Positions 32,345-44,474 are shown, counted from the first letter of the stretch. The stretch is DNA of 64,000 nt from Peromyscus leucopus (GCF_004664715.2 NC_051063.1:147027165-147091164), one strand, 5' to 3'. Numbers and translations: made by a program. Notes: a model not told the origin generated them from the letters alone.

Positions 32345-32780
32345 ATTCTGTCATTTAACACTGTGATAAAACACCCTGATAAAAAGCAGCCTAAGGCAGA
32401 AAGGATTTGTTTTAGTCCATCTTTCCAGGTCCCGCCCATCTTGCACGGAAGTCAAGGAAGGCAACAGGAACTGAAAGCAGCTGGTCACATCACATCCAGG
32501 GTCAGGAGCAGAGGGAAATGAACACATGCATGCTCACCTGTCCGCTGGTTTGTGCTCAGCTCTGTTTCTCCGCTCCTATAGTTCAGGGCCCCTGCGTGGA
32601 GAATGGCGCTGCCCACACTGAGCTGGGCCCTCCCGCACCAATTCACATAACTAAGACAATCATCTACAGACATGCCCACAGGCCAGCCAAAGGGAGACAA
32701 TCCCTCATGGACTCTGTTAATTTGACAAGGAAGCTGACCATCACAGTTGGCTTGCCCAGAATCATGGACATGAATCCTCC
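32345..32780 (+). mobile_element. Modular rodent repeat, type 2 (old copy)
   Basis: 'cactgtgataaaacaccctg', 'ggaagtcaaggaaggcaaca', 'tgagctgggccctcccgcac', 'caattcacataactaagaca' and 'ttaatttgacaaggaagctg' follow the type 2 order seen at 50440-50872. Confidence 0.65.
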
Positions 32781-32814
32781 CAGTTCTGTCCTTTGTAATA
32801 GGCCAGGAAAGCAG

Positions 32815-33205
32815 TGATTCAAATGCCTATTAGCAGAAGAATGGCTAAACCCATACATTGGAATATTAGCCTTCAGAGGAAATTCTGACATGCCGCCCTG
32901 TGGATGAATCTGGAAAACATGATGTGGAGTGAAACAAGCCAGACACTGACAGTCCCACAGCCTGTGATTTCATGGATACCGAATGCCAGAGAAGGCCAAC
33001 ACATGGAGGCTGGGATGAGTGTTGGCCTCGGGGGATCTGTAGACAGGAGAAGCAATGACTACTCGTATGAATTTTATTTTTTTCAAGTAACACAAATGTT
33101 CCAGAGCTAGACAATGGTGATAGATTTGTGCATAGATTAAAAACCACAGGGTCTTGGAATGATAGCATTGTGGGAATACGGATTATAATTCACAATAAAG
33201 CCAAA
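32815..33205 (+). mobile_element. Ancient L1 (L1M-type) 3' end
   Basis: 'caaatgcctattagcagaag', 'aatggctaaacccatacatt', 'ggaatattagccttcagagg', 'gatgaatctggaaaacatga', 'ggagtgaaacaagccagaca' and later 'aaatgttccagagctagaca', 'atggtgatagatttgtgcat', 'attataattcacaataaagc'. This is the ORF2 C-terminus plus 3' UTR order of old mammalian L1s. It is heavily diverged and 5'-truncated. Confidence 0.8.
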
Positions 33206-34136
33206 GCACATATAAAAGATAGAACTTCGGTAACTGCTGCATTTCTTGTAATATTTAATTTTCTTGATTTGCTCCCTTAAGTTCATCATGTGTTTCAGTT
33301 GGGTAACAATATTTTAAAATAACATGTTCATTTTGAAAGACATTGTTCCAATTTAGTTAAATATTTCTCACTTGGATTAAAATTTGCAAACCTTGCAGTT
33401 TGCACTCTTGAATGGTCTTAAACTTTAGCCCAAATAAGAGCTCCAGTGGTCTCACAGAATGACTGTATTGAACTTTCTCATTCCCAGCCGGCTCTTTAAC
33501 TGCAGGAACCCATACATACAGCTCCGAGGGCTGGAGGCTGAATCATGTCCCAAGTCCCCTCAGAACCCTCAATAGCTTGCACTGAAAAGGCCATTCCCTG
33601 GGCCAGCAGTATAGTCAACAACTCTCCAAATTAAAGTTCATGCAGGAAAAAACAAGTTTGTTACAAGATGAGCAATAAAACCTTGTGGATTTGTGGCCTG
33701 TAACTCACAGTAGCCCCCGCCATTGTTAAGAATTTAGACCAAAAAAACATTCTCCTTAGGAGGAGTCTGTGGTCCTGCCTGCTAACCACAAACAGTAGTC
33801 CGGCTTGGCCAGTTGCTTGGAGGCAGGACAATTAAGAGGACATGGGACAAGAAAGAAGCCCCTGGCCCTAGGGTCTAGCTCACCCTTGGGTCCAGTCTGT
33901 GGCTGTCTCGGGGTGAGGGCAGGTGGGGGGGGGGTCAAGAAAACTTCAGTACAAAGTTAACAAACCTGAAATTGTTTACATTGATAATATGTGCTTTCTT
34001 AAAAACGTCTCAATCGGGATGTAAAAAACAGCAAAGGAACCATTGTTGCTGAGGGCCAAATGTTTGTGACCTTGAGTTTAACCGTATCAGCACACCTGTC
34101 TCAGCCCTAAACCCAAACAACGGGCCTCATAAGACG

Positions 34137-34140
<4 letters not shown>
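33206..34140. other. Unassigned DNA
   Basis: AT-rich at 33230-33460. A G-run lies at about 33925-33935. Parts of 33480-33960 could be an old LTR, but I cannot show it. Confidence 0.4.

Positions 34141-34172
<32 letters not shown>
34141..34172 (+). repeat. (GT)n microsatellite
   Basis: Sixteen GT units. Confidence 0.97.
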
Positions 34173-34174
<2 letters not shown>

Positions 34175-34207
34175 GTATGCATGTGTGTCTGTGCCTGTGT
34201 GTCTGGC

Positions 34208-34292
34208 TTTTTAAATCAATGCTGGGATCAAACTCAAGGCTTCACGCTTGTGAGGGAAACCTTTTACCAACTGAGCCACCTTCCCAGTGCCC
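34208..34292 (-). mobile_element. ID/B4-type SINE fragment (minus strand)
   Basis: 'caatgctgggatcaaactca', 'aggcttcacgcttgtgaggg', 'ttttaccaactgagccacct', 'tcccagtgccc' is the inverted ID half. Confidence 0.65.
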
Positions 34293-34606
34293 TTAATTTT
34301 TAAACTTCAAACTTTGTTTACTCTTTAAGGCTCGGTAAATTACATCTTTGACTGTAACCCAGAGAACCATGGGATCATATAGATCTATTGTGAAGATACC
34401 TAAATGTAACTCTCACTCTTAGGTAGCTGGCACCCATATCATGAGGATTTCACCGGCCTTTTCTTAAGTCTATCCCCCTCTCTACCCACGCTTAAACCTG
34501 AGGCGCACGCTAGTCGTTACCTTTAGTTACTAAACCCGTTAACCGCTTCACTCTGGTTTCTCTTCAAGTTCTGCTCTGCAGAGCAGTCAAGGACCTGGCT
34601 CTGTCT

Positions 34607-35029
34607 GAGTGAAGGCCCCTGAAGGGTGGACCCCTCAAGGTGCTGACAGCAACACTGGGCTGCACCTTCCTGACATACCTGTCACCACTGTCCACTTACT
34701 ACGTGATGCGTTCCTTATCGCCCGAACCCGGGAAGACGCCCCCCCCCTCCACTCTGCCCCCACTCGCTCTCTCCCCAGCCGTCATCTCCATTCTATCCCG
34801 CTTCCTCTGGGATGTGAGGTATGGCAAGCCTCGCTTTATAAACGACAGCAGAGAGTTTGTCCCAGGACTCCAAGTCCTCAGGCGTGTTGTCCCAGAGCTC
34901 AATGGCCACTTTGAGGGGCTCCACCCAGATTGACCCTTTTTATGGAAGCCCCTGACTGCTGCCCTCGCCATCATCCTGGCTGTCAGACTCATGAAGGCTG
35001 TGTCTCACTCCCGGGACACTGACCCTTAG
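34607..35029 (+). pseudogene. Unrecognised open frame, possible pseudogene
   Basis: The frame runs from just after a TGA (34607-34609) through a Met at about 34640 to TGA (34931-34933), and past that for about 30 more codons to TAG at about 35027. Near the start is a hydrophobic, membrane-like stretch (LGCTFLTYLSPLSTYYVM). A second follows the internal stop (LTAALAIILAVRLM). I do not recognise the family. There is no Kozak-type start, splice signal or poly(A) tail to prove retroposition. It may be a chance frame in GC-rich DNA or a decayed membrane-protein copy. Confidence 0.2.
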
Positions 35030-35080
35030 AAAGAACCTGAATGTTCACTTGGACTTAGAAGCCAGGAAGCATTTGCCTGC

Positions 35081-35117
35081 AGGAGAAAAGAGAGAAAGAG
35101 AAAAAGAGAAAGAGAAG
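35081..35117 (+). repeat. (GAGAAA)n purine tract
   Basis: A short imperfect purine-only run of GAGAAA/AAAGAG units. Confidence 0.9.
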
Positions 35118-36365
35118 TCCCTACAGGCGCCATGTCAGGTCTGCTGGGCCATCTATATGAGAAACACCTCAGGAGACATGCCGTGCCCAGGTCATCCGAG
35201 CCTCAAAGTACACTTCACTAACAAATGAGCCCTAAGGAGCGGGAAGGTCCTTAGGAGTCTCATGCTAGGGTAAGGGTGAAGCCAGGAGCCAGAAAAGGAT
35301 CAACTGTCTCCTAGGGAGAGATCTCCCACACTTCTGACCACTTGTCAGACTTGCAGGAGAGACCGGAAATGAGACAATGGCAGGCCATGGCCGTGGTGGA
35401 GAGGACCACTTTGGACCAGGATTGCTTAGTTATTCATGCCTCCTGCATAAACCTATTGTCAGGACCCCAAAACAGGTTTGGGGTAACCAATGTCTTTCTC
35501 TGTTCTTCTTCCTAATGTGACCACACGGACTAGCCCTGCCTCCCCTTGCTTTTCCATATTACGTGTCTCTTTAATGGGTCTTTTGGGGACAAGTGGCGGA
35601 GCCTGCTCTGTTGGAGTTCCCAAGACCCAGGCTGTGACCCTAACAAATTGTGGCAACTGTTTCATCCTTCTGAGTTCAGACAGGTGCGGAGCAGCGGAGT
35701 GTAACAAACCACGCGAGGCCAGTTTACCAAAGCCTTTTCCCAAGTGTCTCAAACCCACTTAATTCTTCTACCCAGCTGGGTTAGGGAGAAGCCTGAGAAC
35801 AAAATCCAAAGTGGTTTCCAGTTACACTTTATATCTCCACGCTTTAGCTTCAGAGCCTTCTCTGCAGTCTCCAGCCCAAAGGACGTCAGGCAGGAAGTGA
35901 GGGCCTTGCGGTTTCGTCGAGAGGGTGAGGGGCCAGACTCACTGATGCTCGAGCACAGCCTGGGAACCTGAGTCTTAAGTCTGTTAGCCAGCACGGCCAG
36001 GAGGCCACCAGACCAGCTTCCTCACCTGCCTTCTGACCCTGGAAAAGACCCTGGAGCTCTGCACAGGAAAAATGACCTCACGGCTTTGCTTGCCAGCAGA
36101 AACAGCCAAAAGCAGCAGGGAAGAGAGTCTTGGCAGTGAGGGGAAGGGGTATGCAATGGATTTGCAGGGCTGGGACGGGCTAGGGCTGGTTTGCATCTGT
36201 GAGACTCAGCTGTCGTGGCAAATCCCAGCTCCACTGTCACTGATACCGCTGACCAGCATCCTAGACATAAATGAATGCACCGTGATGAAAGAATTTTCAC
36301 CACAGAAATCAAGCAACGCTCACCGAGGCGCTTTCCCTTCATTTCTCTTCCTTTCTGTTGGGGGC
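35118..36365. other. Unassigned mostly unique DNA
   Basis: No recognisable gene or repeat. Frames of 90-99 codons at 35459-35762 occur on both strands without domains. Confidence 0.4.
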
Positions 36366-36427
36366 CCTCCTCCTCCTCCTCCACCACCACCACCCTCCTC
36401 TACCCCCTTCCCCTCCCCCTCCTCTCT
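36366..36427 (+). repeat. (CCT)n(CCA)n pyrimidine-rich tract
   Basis: CCT units, CCA units, then C/T-only sequence to 36427. The minus strand is purine-rich. Poly-Pro, poly-Ser and poly-Gly frames here are artefacts. Confidence 0.95.
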
Positions 36428-37245
36428 GAGAGCATACCACTAGGCCAAAGGGATCACACCGGAACCCTAGCAGCAAGGGAGGCGGGAAACACAGCTGCTC
36501 ACTTCCAGACCCTGAAGACACATGGAATGACGGTAGCTGCCAAGCCATCCCTGTGACACACATTTCTAAGAATGCGTCTGACAGTAAAGTCACACCCGTG
36601 TGGCATGATGGACGGCCGAGGCTGCGCAGCACTGTGGGTAATTGTGTAGAATCATCATTTCTTGGCATGGATTGCTTTTGGGTACATTCCTCTAACCGGG
36701 AAACTGGTGGGGTGACAGTAGAATGAGCTGGTGCAAAGAGGAAATTATTGATGTTGCATTGCAAAGCAGCTAAATCAAGAAGAAGAAAAAAAAAAGGAAG
36801 CTAATGAGGCCAAGATTCTCAGGTGTATTTAACACAACTGCTAACATGCCATTTCCCTATTAGCTGGACCTAGTGGAATGCGAGACCCGGCAACCTCAGA
36901 GGCGGTTTCTGGGGAAGCCAGGCATCCATCAGAAATAACAAGAAATACATGCAAGACATACCACATCTGTGGTTGATAATCAGACAGACGAAGCTACATT
37001 CCCTGGCAGAGCCAGATAACAGCCCCCAGGCAGAGGCCACAGCAGGGCACCAAGAAGCCAGGGCCTGCTCATCCTCTCAGTGTCTAACCTCCAGGCCCGA
37101 GAGGCCGACTAAATCCATGGGTCACTTCACCCTTACATGTTGACTGTAATCAGATATGAAAGCTAGCTGCTGGCCCCCGAGCCGTGGCCTTCTACCAAAC
37201 TGTACATGAGGTCCTCACCCAATGTAACCGTTTCTGGAGGCAAAT
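36428..37245. other. Unassigned DNA
   Basis: No gene or repeat recognised apart from a short A-run (36787-36796). Confidence 0.4.
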
Positions 37246-37335
37246 TATCTGGGCATGGTAGCACAAAGCTGTAACACCAGCACTTAGGAAACTGGGGCAG
37301 GAAGACTGTCTCCATTTCAAAGGCCAATGAGAGCT
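37246..37335 (+). mobile_element. Old B1-related SINE, 5' part
   Basis: 'ctgggcatggtagcacaaag', 'ctgtaacaccagcacttagg' and 'aaactggggcaggaagac' are a diverged B1 head and box. The 3' half is missing or lost. Confidence 0.65.
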
Positions 37336-37916
37336 CCACAGCGCAACAGTGAAGTTAACCCTGGATGAGGTCACAAGAGTGGTCCTGGTCCTATGGGGCT
37401 GCAATCCTCATAAGACCTGGGGGACAGGGGTCCCCTCACCAGGAAGCAGCCAGGTGACACTCCAGCCCAGGCGCTGGTGGCTGCTGCAGGTTAGTACTCA
37501 AGTCCTGTGCTCATTGGTGAGGACCAGTCTGCAGTGAAAGGGTAATCCACAGGGTGGGGAGAAATACCTGTCATCCACACGGATGTTGAGGGCCCTGCTT
37601 GGCTGAAGCAAATGTGGCCTCCTCTTCCCACCTTCCCCTCCTTCCCAGGAGGAGCCTTTCTTCTGCCCTAGGAGCCCCACATTCTGTCTGGAGAATGATC
37701 TCTGTGTCATCACCTGTTTGAGGAGATGTCTCTCAGACCCTCTACCCAGCCTTGGGCCTTTTTACCTCAAAACCTCTTTAAGGACACTTGCGATGTTCAT
37801 GGTCAAGTGGGGAGATAGATCTGAGAGGTTCTGCCAAGATATCCCAGCTCTGTGAGCTCCCTTCCCTTAACTCCCTACCTCTAAGAACAAAGCGAGGGCC
37901 AGAGGTCACAGCCTCC

Positions 37917-37917
<1 letters not shown>
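37336..37917. other. Unassigned DNA
   Basis: No gene or repeat recognised. Confidence 0.4.

Positions 37918-37971
<54 letters not shown>
37918..37971 (+). repeat. (CA)n microsatellite
   Basis: About 26 pure CA units. Confidence 0.98.
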
Positions 37972-37973
<2 letters not shown>

Positions 37974-39189
37974 GAGACCACCATGTTCCAGCAACTTCAA
38001 ACCTGGTCACTATCAACTAGGAGATAACTAGGCCGGTCCCATCTGCCTCTTCCAGGCTAAGGCCTCCCTGGGGAACAGAGTGAGGAAGTTCCTAGTCCTT
38101 GTCACTGTCCCCAGTGCCAGGGAGGGAGGACCTGGTGGCCAGCAGCACCTCTTCAGTTACTTGTGAAGCTCTTCATTTATGCCAGGAAAAGTCCATTCGC
38201 TTAACAACCCTCTCTCCTTGGCCTCACCCGAGGAGTCACATACTCCTGAATTAGGCCCTGGGAGATGGGCAGGATCCAAGTGTCCCAGTGCCAGGGTCTG
38301 CCCTTGTTTGGGCACAGTTTTGTAGTGGGTAAGAGATGCTCATGCACACAGGTGAGCACTGGAGAAGTCAGGAACGTTAACCATGCATGCTTGTCTCTTC
38401 ACAGGAGGGAGAGATTAACCTGTCTTCCTCCTGGAATGCTGGGAAAGGATGTAATTTACATCCTGGTGATCTTTGCTATCTGTATGCCCAGGATTCACCC
38501 AAATACCCCAGAATATTATGTTTGTTTATCCCAGATCTTTCTTTCCCCCCTAATCTTGAGCATTGTTTCTAAGTCCTTAAAACCCATCCTTGTGAGAGAT
38601 GCCGTGTGTACTTTACAATAGCCTAAGTGACTTCTATGTTATCTTAGATAGAGCCCAAGTCCTGACTCCCTGTTTACCTCAGTCATTCTCCACAGACCCT
38701 TATCCTCAGCCCTTTATCTTCAGCATTGTTTCTGGAAGAATCCCTATGTACTTGGTAAAGAGTTTCAGTGTAAACGTGTCTTAAGTGTTGTTGCACACAC
38801 AGGATTAACATAAGTTAATTGTCAACAGAAAACTTTTTTCCCAAAATTAGGCTGTGCTTAAATATGGCAAACATAAACAACCTGGCATCAGACTCCAAAA
38901 ATCTGGCCCAGCACTGGCAAACTAAGTCAGGCTGAATCGAGTTTCATTCTTACCTTACGCCGACCATTTCCCTGCCGACCATGATGCTTGCAGGGACCCC
39001 GACATAGTTTGAGTATATTTGCTAGTTGAACACCCTCCAATGGTTGCTTCTAGTCTTCAGCTACCACTGATAGAGCAATGAGGAACATCCATACGCAAAC
39101 TCTCATGTGGACATACATGCTTTTCATGTGTCCTGGGTGAATTACTAGGAGTTGGCTTCCTGGCCATATGGTAGAGATATGTTCAACTT
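37972..39189. other. Unassigned DNA, AT-rich centre
   Basis: No gene is called. 38430-39010 is AT-richer and might be an old LTR element, but no ends or duplications can be placed. Confidence 0.35.
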
Positions 39190-39295
39190 CACAGTAACAG
39201 CCCAAGTGGTCATCCAGTCTATCTTCAAACTCATGGTAACCCTCAGGCACCCAAGAGCTGAGGTTACGGGCATGTGCCACTGTGCCTGGCTCCAA
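39190..39295 (-). mobile_element. Diverged B1-type SINE (minus strand)
   Basis: 'agtctatcttcaaactcatg', 'agctgaggttacgggcatgt', 'gccactgtgcctggctcc' is the inverted 5' half of a B1-related element. Confidence 0.65.
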
Positions 39296-39417
39296 AATGT
39301 TTTCTGAAACAACTGTAGCCTTTTATATTCCCCTGCACCACACTGGAAGGAATTCCATCTCAACCATGTCCTCACCTGCATTTAGCACCTTGACCTTTGA
39401 GCATGTGCTCTTTCAAT

Positions 39418-39418
<1 letters not shown>

Positions 39419-39469
<51 letters not shown>
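39419..39469 (+). repeat. (GT)n microsatellite
   Basis: About 25 pure GT units. Confidence 0.98.
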
Positions 39470-39470
<1 letters not shown>

Positions 39471-39924
39471 TTGTGAATGTGAGTGTGGTGGCACCTTCTC
39501 ATGGACTTGACATGCATTCCGCTAATGATTAATGACACTGAGCTTCCGGGAACCAGTGGCCATCTGGCTATCCGCTTTATCTGTTCGGATCTGTGCCCCT
39601 CCCCCTTTCCCAACAGGCTTGCCTTGCTTCACAGGGGCAGCTTGCAGCTGTAACTGGGTTCCAAACCCGGCCAGGTCTTGAAGAGTTCCCATATTCAGCA
39701 AGGGGGACTCAGCTCTCAGCTGCTGGTGTCCAGATGGACTACTCTAGAGATGAAACCAACATGAGAGCCCCATGTCAGCCACAAGGAGCCTTTACCCGGG
39801 CTACAGCCCTGGCCCTACCTTTCCCTTCAGGAAGGTACCCCCACAGGAGCCCTGGAAAAGAAGACATCTAACCACACAGTTTCCTGAGAGATAAAATAAC
39901 AGTATAACAGTGTCTGTTGGGAAA
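39470..39924. other. Unassigned DNA
   Basis: No gene or repeat recognised. Confidence 0.4.
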
Positions 39925-40600
39925 AAATTGGTTGTTCTTTTTTTAATTTAAAATTTTTATTATGGTTTTTAAAAATTCTGTGAGAATTTCATATAAATGT
40001 ACAATGAAACATGATCATATCTACCCACCATTTTGCTCCTCCAACACCCCCCGTATTTCCCTTAACACATAACCCCCTTGCAATTCCATGTCTTCTTCCT
40101 TTTTTTAAAAAAAAATAATCCACTAAGTCCAATATGTGTTGCCCATATGTACATAGGTGTGGGGCATCCACAGAACATGGGAAACTTATACCAGTGGCCA
40201 CAGCCCAGAGAAGAATGATTCTCCCTCCTCCAGAAGCCACCGACCAAGAGCTCCTTAGAAAGGGGCGGAGTCTGGAGAGCACCCCCATGTATGCCTGAGC
40301 TTCGGCGGCTCAGTCTTGTGCAGGTAACCACAGCTGCTGTGACTTCACGAGTGCAATAGTCACGCCTCGTCCAGAGGACAACATTCCACGGCACCCCTCC
40401 ACATTCTCCAGCTCTTACCGTCTTTCGGCCCCTTCTTCTTCAATGTTCCTTGAGCCTTTGCAGTGAGGGGTTGGTGAGTTGGGAGGATGGGTATCAATGT
40501 TCAGGGCTGAGCATCCAGGTGTCTTGGTCTCACACTTTGACTCGTTATGAGTCTCTGCACTGACATCTGCAGGAAGAAGCTTCCCTGGCGGTCCTAGTTG
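39925..40600 (-). mobile_element. Rodent L1 3' UTR (minus strand)
   Basis: T-rich start, 'tcatatctacccaccatttt', 'ccaatatgtgttgcccatat', 'gtgtggggcatccacagaac' and the end 'tgacatctgcaggaagaagc'. This is the Lx-type 3' UTR order, inverted and 5'-truncated, related to 13510-14165. Confidence 0.75.
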
Positions 40601-40604
40601 TCGT

Positions 40605-41335
40605 TATCGCTGCTGTGATGAACTCCATGACCAAAGCAACTCGGGGAGGGAAGGGTTTATTTGGCTCACACTTCCACATCACTGATCGTCACTGAAGGAA
40701 GTCAGGACAGGAACTCAGACAGGGCAGGAACCTGATGCAGAAGCAGGAGCTGAAACAGAGGCCATGGCAGAGTGCTGCTTACTGGCTTACTCCTCCTGGC
40801 TTGCTCAGCCTGCTTTCTTATAGAACCCAGGACAACAATGAGCTGGGCCTCCTGCATCAATCACTAATTAAGAAAACGCTCTACAGGCTTTCATACAGTC
40901 CGATCTTATAGAGGCATTTTCTCAGATGACTTTATCTTGTGTCAAGTTGTCTGTTTCGAGATATTTGATTACACTGTGTAAAGATATGTCACTGTGACTG
41001 GTTTAATAAAAAGCTAAAAAGCCAATAGCTAGGCAGGAGGTATAGACAGGACTTCTGGACAGAGAGAGCTCTGGGAAGAGGAAAGGGAGAGTCACCAGCC
41101 AGATGCAGAAGAAGCAGGACATGCGGGAGGAGAGGTAAAAGCCATGAACCACGTGGCAGCATGTGGATTAATAGAAATTGGTTAATTTAAGTTATAAGAG
41201 CTGGTTAGATACAAGGCTAAACTGAGGCCGAGCTTTCATAATTAGTAAGAAGTATCTGTGTCATTATTTGGGAGCTGGCTAGCGGGACAGAGAAAGATAC
41301 ATTACAGTTATTATAAAACTATCCAGCACACTGAC
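40605..41335 (+). mobile_element. Modular rodent repeat, type 2, split by LTR
   Basis: 'atcgctgctgtgatgaactc', 'catgaccaaagcaactcggg', 'agggtttatttggctcacac', 'agcctgctttcttatagaac', 'ctaattaagaaaacgctcta', 'tcttgtgtcaagttgt'. After the LTR the tail continues as 'ttataaaactatccagcaca' (to 41335). Confidence 0.85.
40952..41306 (+). mobile_element. Solo LTR, group B (ERVK-like)
   Basis: It begins 'tgtttcgagatatttgatta', has 'ttaataaaaagctaaaaagc', 'caatagctaggcaggaggta' and 'gaaccacgtggcagcatgtg', and ends 'gagaaagatacattaca'. It interrupts the host repeat exactly at its 'caagttga(c)' segment. The flanks GTTGTC / GTTATT may be a decayed duplication. Confidence 0.88.
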
Positions 41336-41404
41336 CCAGGTCAAGAGCAACCCAAGTCCATGGGTATGAACATAAATATTTAGAAGGCAATTTTACAACA
41401 TGAC

Positions 41405-41942
41405 TAATAGACCCCAGACCCAGGGTACTACCTTCTCGAGGGGGCGCCCCAAGAACCCAGACTCCAGTCCAGTTGATGCAACAGCACGAGGTTTTTATTG
41501 AAGCAGCTGTACAGTCGGGCAAACTCTTGTCCTGGGAGCAAGAGTTGCATCTTACTGTAGCCACATGGGGGCTTTTAAAGGAAAAACCCACAAAAGCCAT
41601 AAGATTACAATTCCCCTATAATTTCGTTTCACAAGATCATGGTCTGATCACAGAATGGGTACAGTCACGTCTGCACGTACATTCTTCCTGAAACCTCAAG
41701 GGGGGGTATCAGGGCGGGAGTGGAGTTTACACAAAGGTCACAGTGGTCCTTCCTGGAACACTTGCAACTATCCCAGTCACAGTTGAGCACATCTCTTAAC
41801 AGAAATCTTTTTACATTGTTACAGGGGTGATTGAGTAATGGCTGAGTCAGGTGGCCCTTGGAACTCGTTTTCTTCTTAGTTCCTTATTTCCTGGGGCTTG
41901 GGGGTATAAGCCTGAAGGGTTAGGGTCTTTCAATGACCACTT
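41405..41942 (-). mobile_element. Solo ERV1 (gammaretrovirus-type) LTR
   Basis: On the minus strand it starts TGAAAGACCC, the classic gammaretroviral LTR edge, and ends in the mirrored GGGGTCTATTA (expected GGGTCTTTCA). CAATAAAAACC serves as the polyadenylation signal in R, followed by a U5-like C/T-rich end. A perfect 5-bp duplication ATGAC flanks it (41400-41404, 41943-41947). No internal genes remain, so recombination has left a single LTR. Confidence 0.9.
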
Positions 41943-41947
41943 ATCAA

Positions 41948-44156
41948 AATAATGATATTATGTTCTACTTAGGACCTAGAATCTCACCAGCCATGTGCTT
42001 TTGACCAGGACTACAGTAACAGGCATGAAAATCCTTTCTGAGAGCACACCTAAAATCCAATCAGAAAGCAATTAGTTACCCCACACCACTATTGAACCAG
42101 TAGGCATATCTTGCTTGTCTAAATTCAGATGAAAGATATGAATTGGCCAGCCACCTCCCCACCCCCATGCAAACAGCAGCACTCAGTACATGTCAGCTAT
42201 AATCCTCGCTACAATCCGGTCATTCAGAAACTGATGGAAAGGATTTCAGTCAGGGGACCAAGGTTAAGTCCCAGGACCAGTCTGCAAGTCAGAGACCCAG
42301 CCAAAACTGCAGTGTTACACGCTCCAGGCTCATCCATCCCTGGGAAGCTGATCACAGCTCCCACCTGCTGCTGCCCAGGTAGTCTCAGAGGGCTCTTGAT
42401 CACCAGAAGTCAGGTGTTCGGTCTCTCTGCTAGGAGCCTCAAGTGTCACCCACCCTACACACACAAGCACATGCATGCAACTCTGTCCCTCCGTCATGAG
42501 CATCCCATGTCCTCAAGACAACTCTTCTAAAAGGTCCCTAACACTGCCATCCCTCCAAATCCCAAGGGCAAATATCTCCTGAGCACTGCCAGGGCCAGTG
42601 CAGTGGACTGAACTGCTACTTGAGGGCCAGGAGCTGCCCCCTGTGTGTGTGGGAGGCAGCAAAGGCTGAGAACCAGAGTGAAGTCCATAGAGGATCTAGG
42701 AGGCCCCAGAGAGAGACAGGACCCCTCGCTGAAGGCAGCCATTCATCAGAAAGAAGAGTGTTGGGGGCGTGGCTGCCAGGAAACTCCACCCCAAGGGAAG
42801 AGGGGAACGGGAGTTAAGGGACCAGCTCAGAGCAAGGCTCCTCCCCAGAGGACTCTTTCACAATGCATAAGTTCGCTGAATTATCCACGGAGGATTTCTG
42901 TTTTCTGTGGCTACCGCAGCCTTCTGTGGTCTCCTCCTCAGGTTTAACCACTACACATGGTCCTGGCTCTCCAGTGAGTCTGCTTCTCGGTCTACTTCTC
43001 TGCTTCTACTTTGCTGGCGTTTTTCTATGAAAAACATGACTCCACCAGGGTGGACAGGCACTCCTCCAATGCTGTCCCACAATGGTGACACATGGATTCT
43101 TCTTCCCCCATTTCCTTCTTTGCCTGTATCACGATGGGCCCAGTGATTCGTCCACATGATGCTTTGTGCTCAGCCGCAGGTATCCTTCCTTCCAATGCCC
43201 CACTCGCCCCAGGGACTCCTCAGACTCACCTAGCACAAGCTGTTCCGGGCACACCTTGAACTGTCATGCACTAAACTCAGAAGATGCCAGGGTCCCAACC
43301 AGGCCCCAGGATGTGTTCTTCAGTGTGCTGACTGCCACCAGGTGACCCCTTCACCTGCCATAAGAAAAATCGGACACCAGGGCTAGGGGGCTATAATGTT
43401 CCACAGGCACTTGGGGCAGAGGGGAGCTAACCCCCAACTCCTGCCCCCTTGCCCAGGCTCTCTGTGGCAAGGAGCAGTTGCTAGGCTGGCCTCTGCTAGC
43501 TCACAGTGCTCTAAGGGTGCCTTCTTGGTGCTCTTTCCATGGACTTAAACAGACCCTGCTGCCAGAGTCACAAGCCCAGATGGTAAGTAGCCTCACCAAT
43601 ACCGGGAGAGGCCAGGCCAGAACTACAGTCCCCTCTCCACTTTGGCTGTTCATTCCTAAACATGGAGGTTTAAACGCAGCCTCCTTAGGGCTTCAACTTT
43701 ATGTGTCCAGTCTCCCAAACAATAGCAAATGCTGAGGTCATGGGCATAAGCCTGAGGTCCCTGGACCTCAAAAGTATAGGGAGGGGTCACCCTGAATGAG
43801 AAAAGAGCGTGGAGATCTATACAGATTTGGGGGACATTATACACATATGTTACAACTTGGCAGCTTTAATTCCCTGCCTACCCATTGCTATAGGAAAAAA
43901 TACATCATGTCTTGAAACCTACCGACCCCCAGAGACTCCTAAGATTAGCCGCAGAACTCTCAGCTTCGGTGGGGACAGAGGGCCTTGATGTGGAGATGCA
44001 CTGACCCCTGGAAGGGGATCAGTGAGGAGGCTTAGTTCCTTTCTCTTGGGATCTTGGTGTCTCCAGGGTTGACCAGGTACCGATGGAGACACCATTCCAC
44101 AACAGAAGTGAGAAGTAGGAAATGAGAACATGAAACCAGACAAAGAGGGAAGTGAT

Positions 44157-44158
<2 letters not shown>
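41948..44158. other. Unassigned mostly unique DNA
   Basis: About 2.2 kb without a convincing gene or repeat. Frames of 100-133 codons (42129-42947) have no domain. Confidence 0.4.

Positions 44159-44213
<55 letters not shown>
44159..44213 (+). repeat. (GT)n microsatellite
   Basis: About 27 pure GT units, the longest uninterrupted GT run seen. Confidence 0.98.
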
Positions 44214-44215
<2 letters not shown>

Positions 44216-44474
44216 AGCTTGACCTGAGCTAACATCTGCTTTAAGGGGTGGATACTAAAATACCTCACAAGGGGATAACTGGCCCATGCCAACACTCCAT
44301 TCTGTGTGCTCCATTTGTCTCCATGGGACTCAAACACCATTTTGGCCACGAAGCACTACCCCATTAAGAGAGTGACAGCATTTCAGAAATAAAAACTGGC
44401 CAACTCACAGGCATCTATTTCTGTTTGTGGTAGGATAATACATCACCCCTTCCCCCAGCCCTTACCCAAAGTTT

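Noticed and set aside
36366..36427. Poly-Pro and poly-Ser coding stretch
   Set aside because: It is a direct reading of a CCT/CCA simple repeat.
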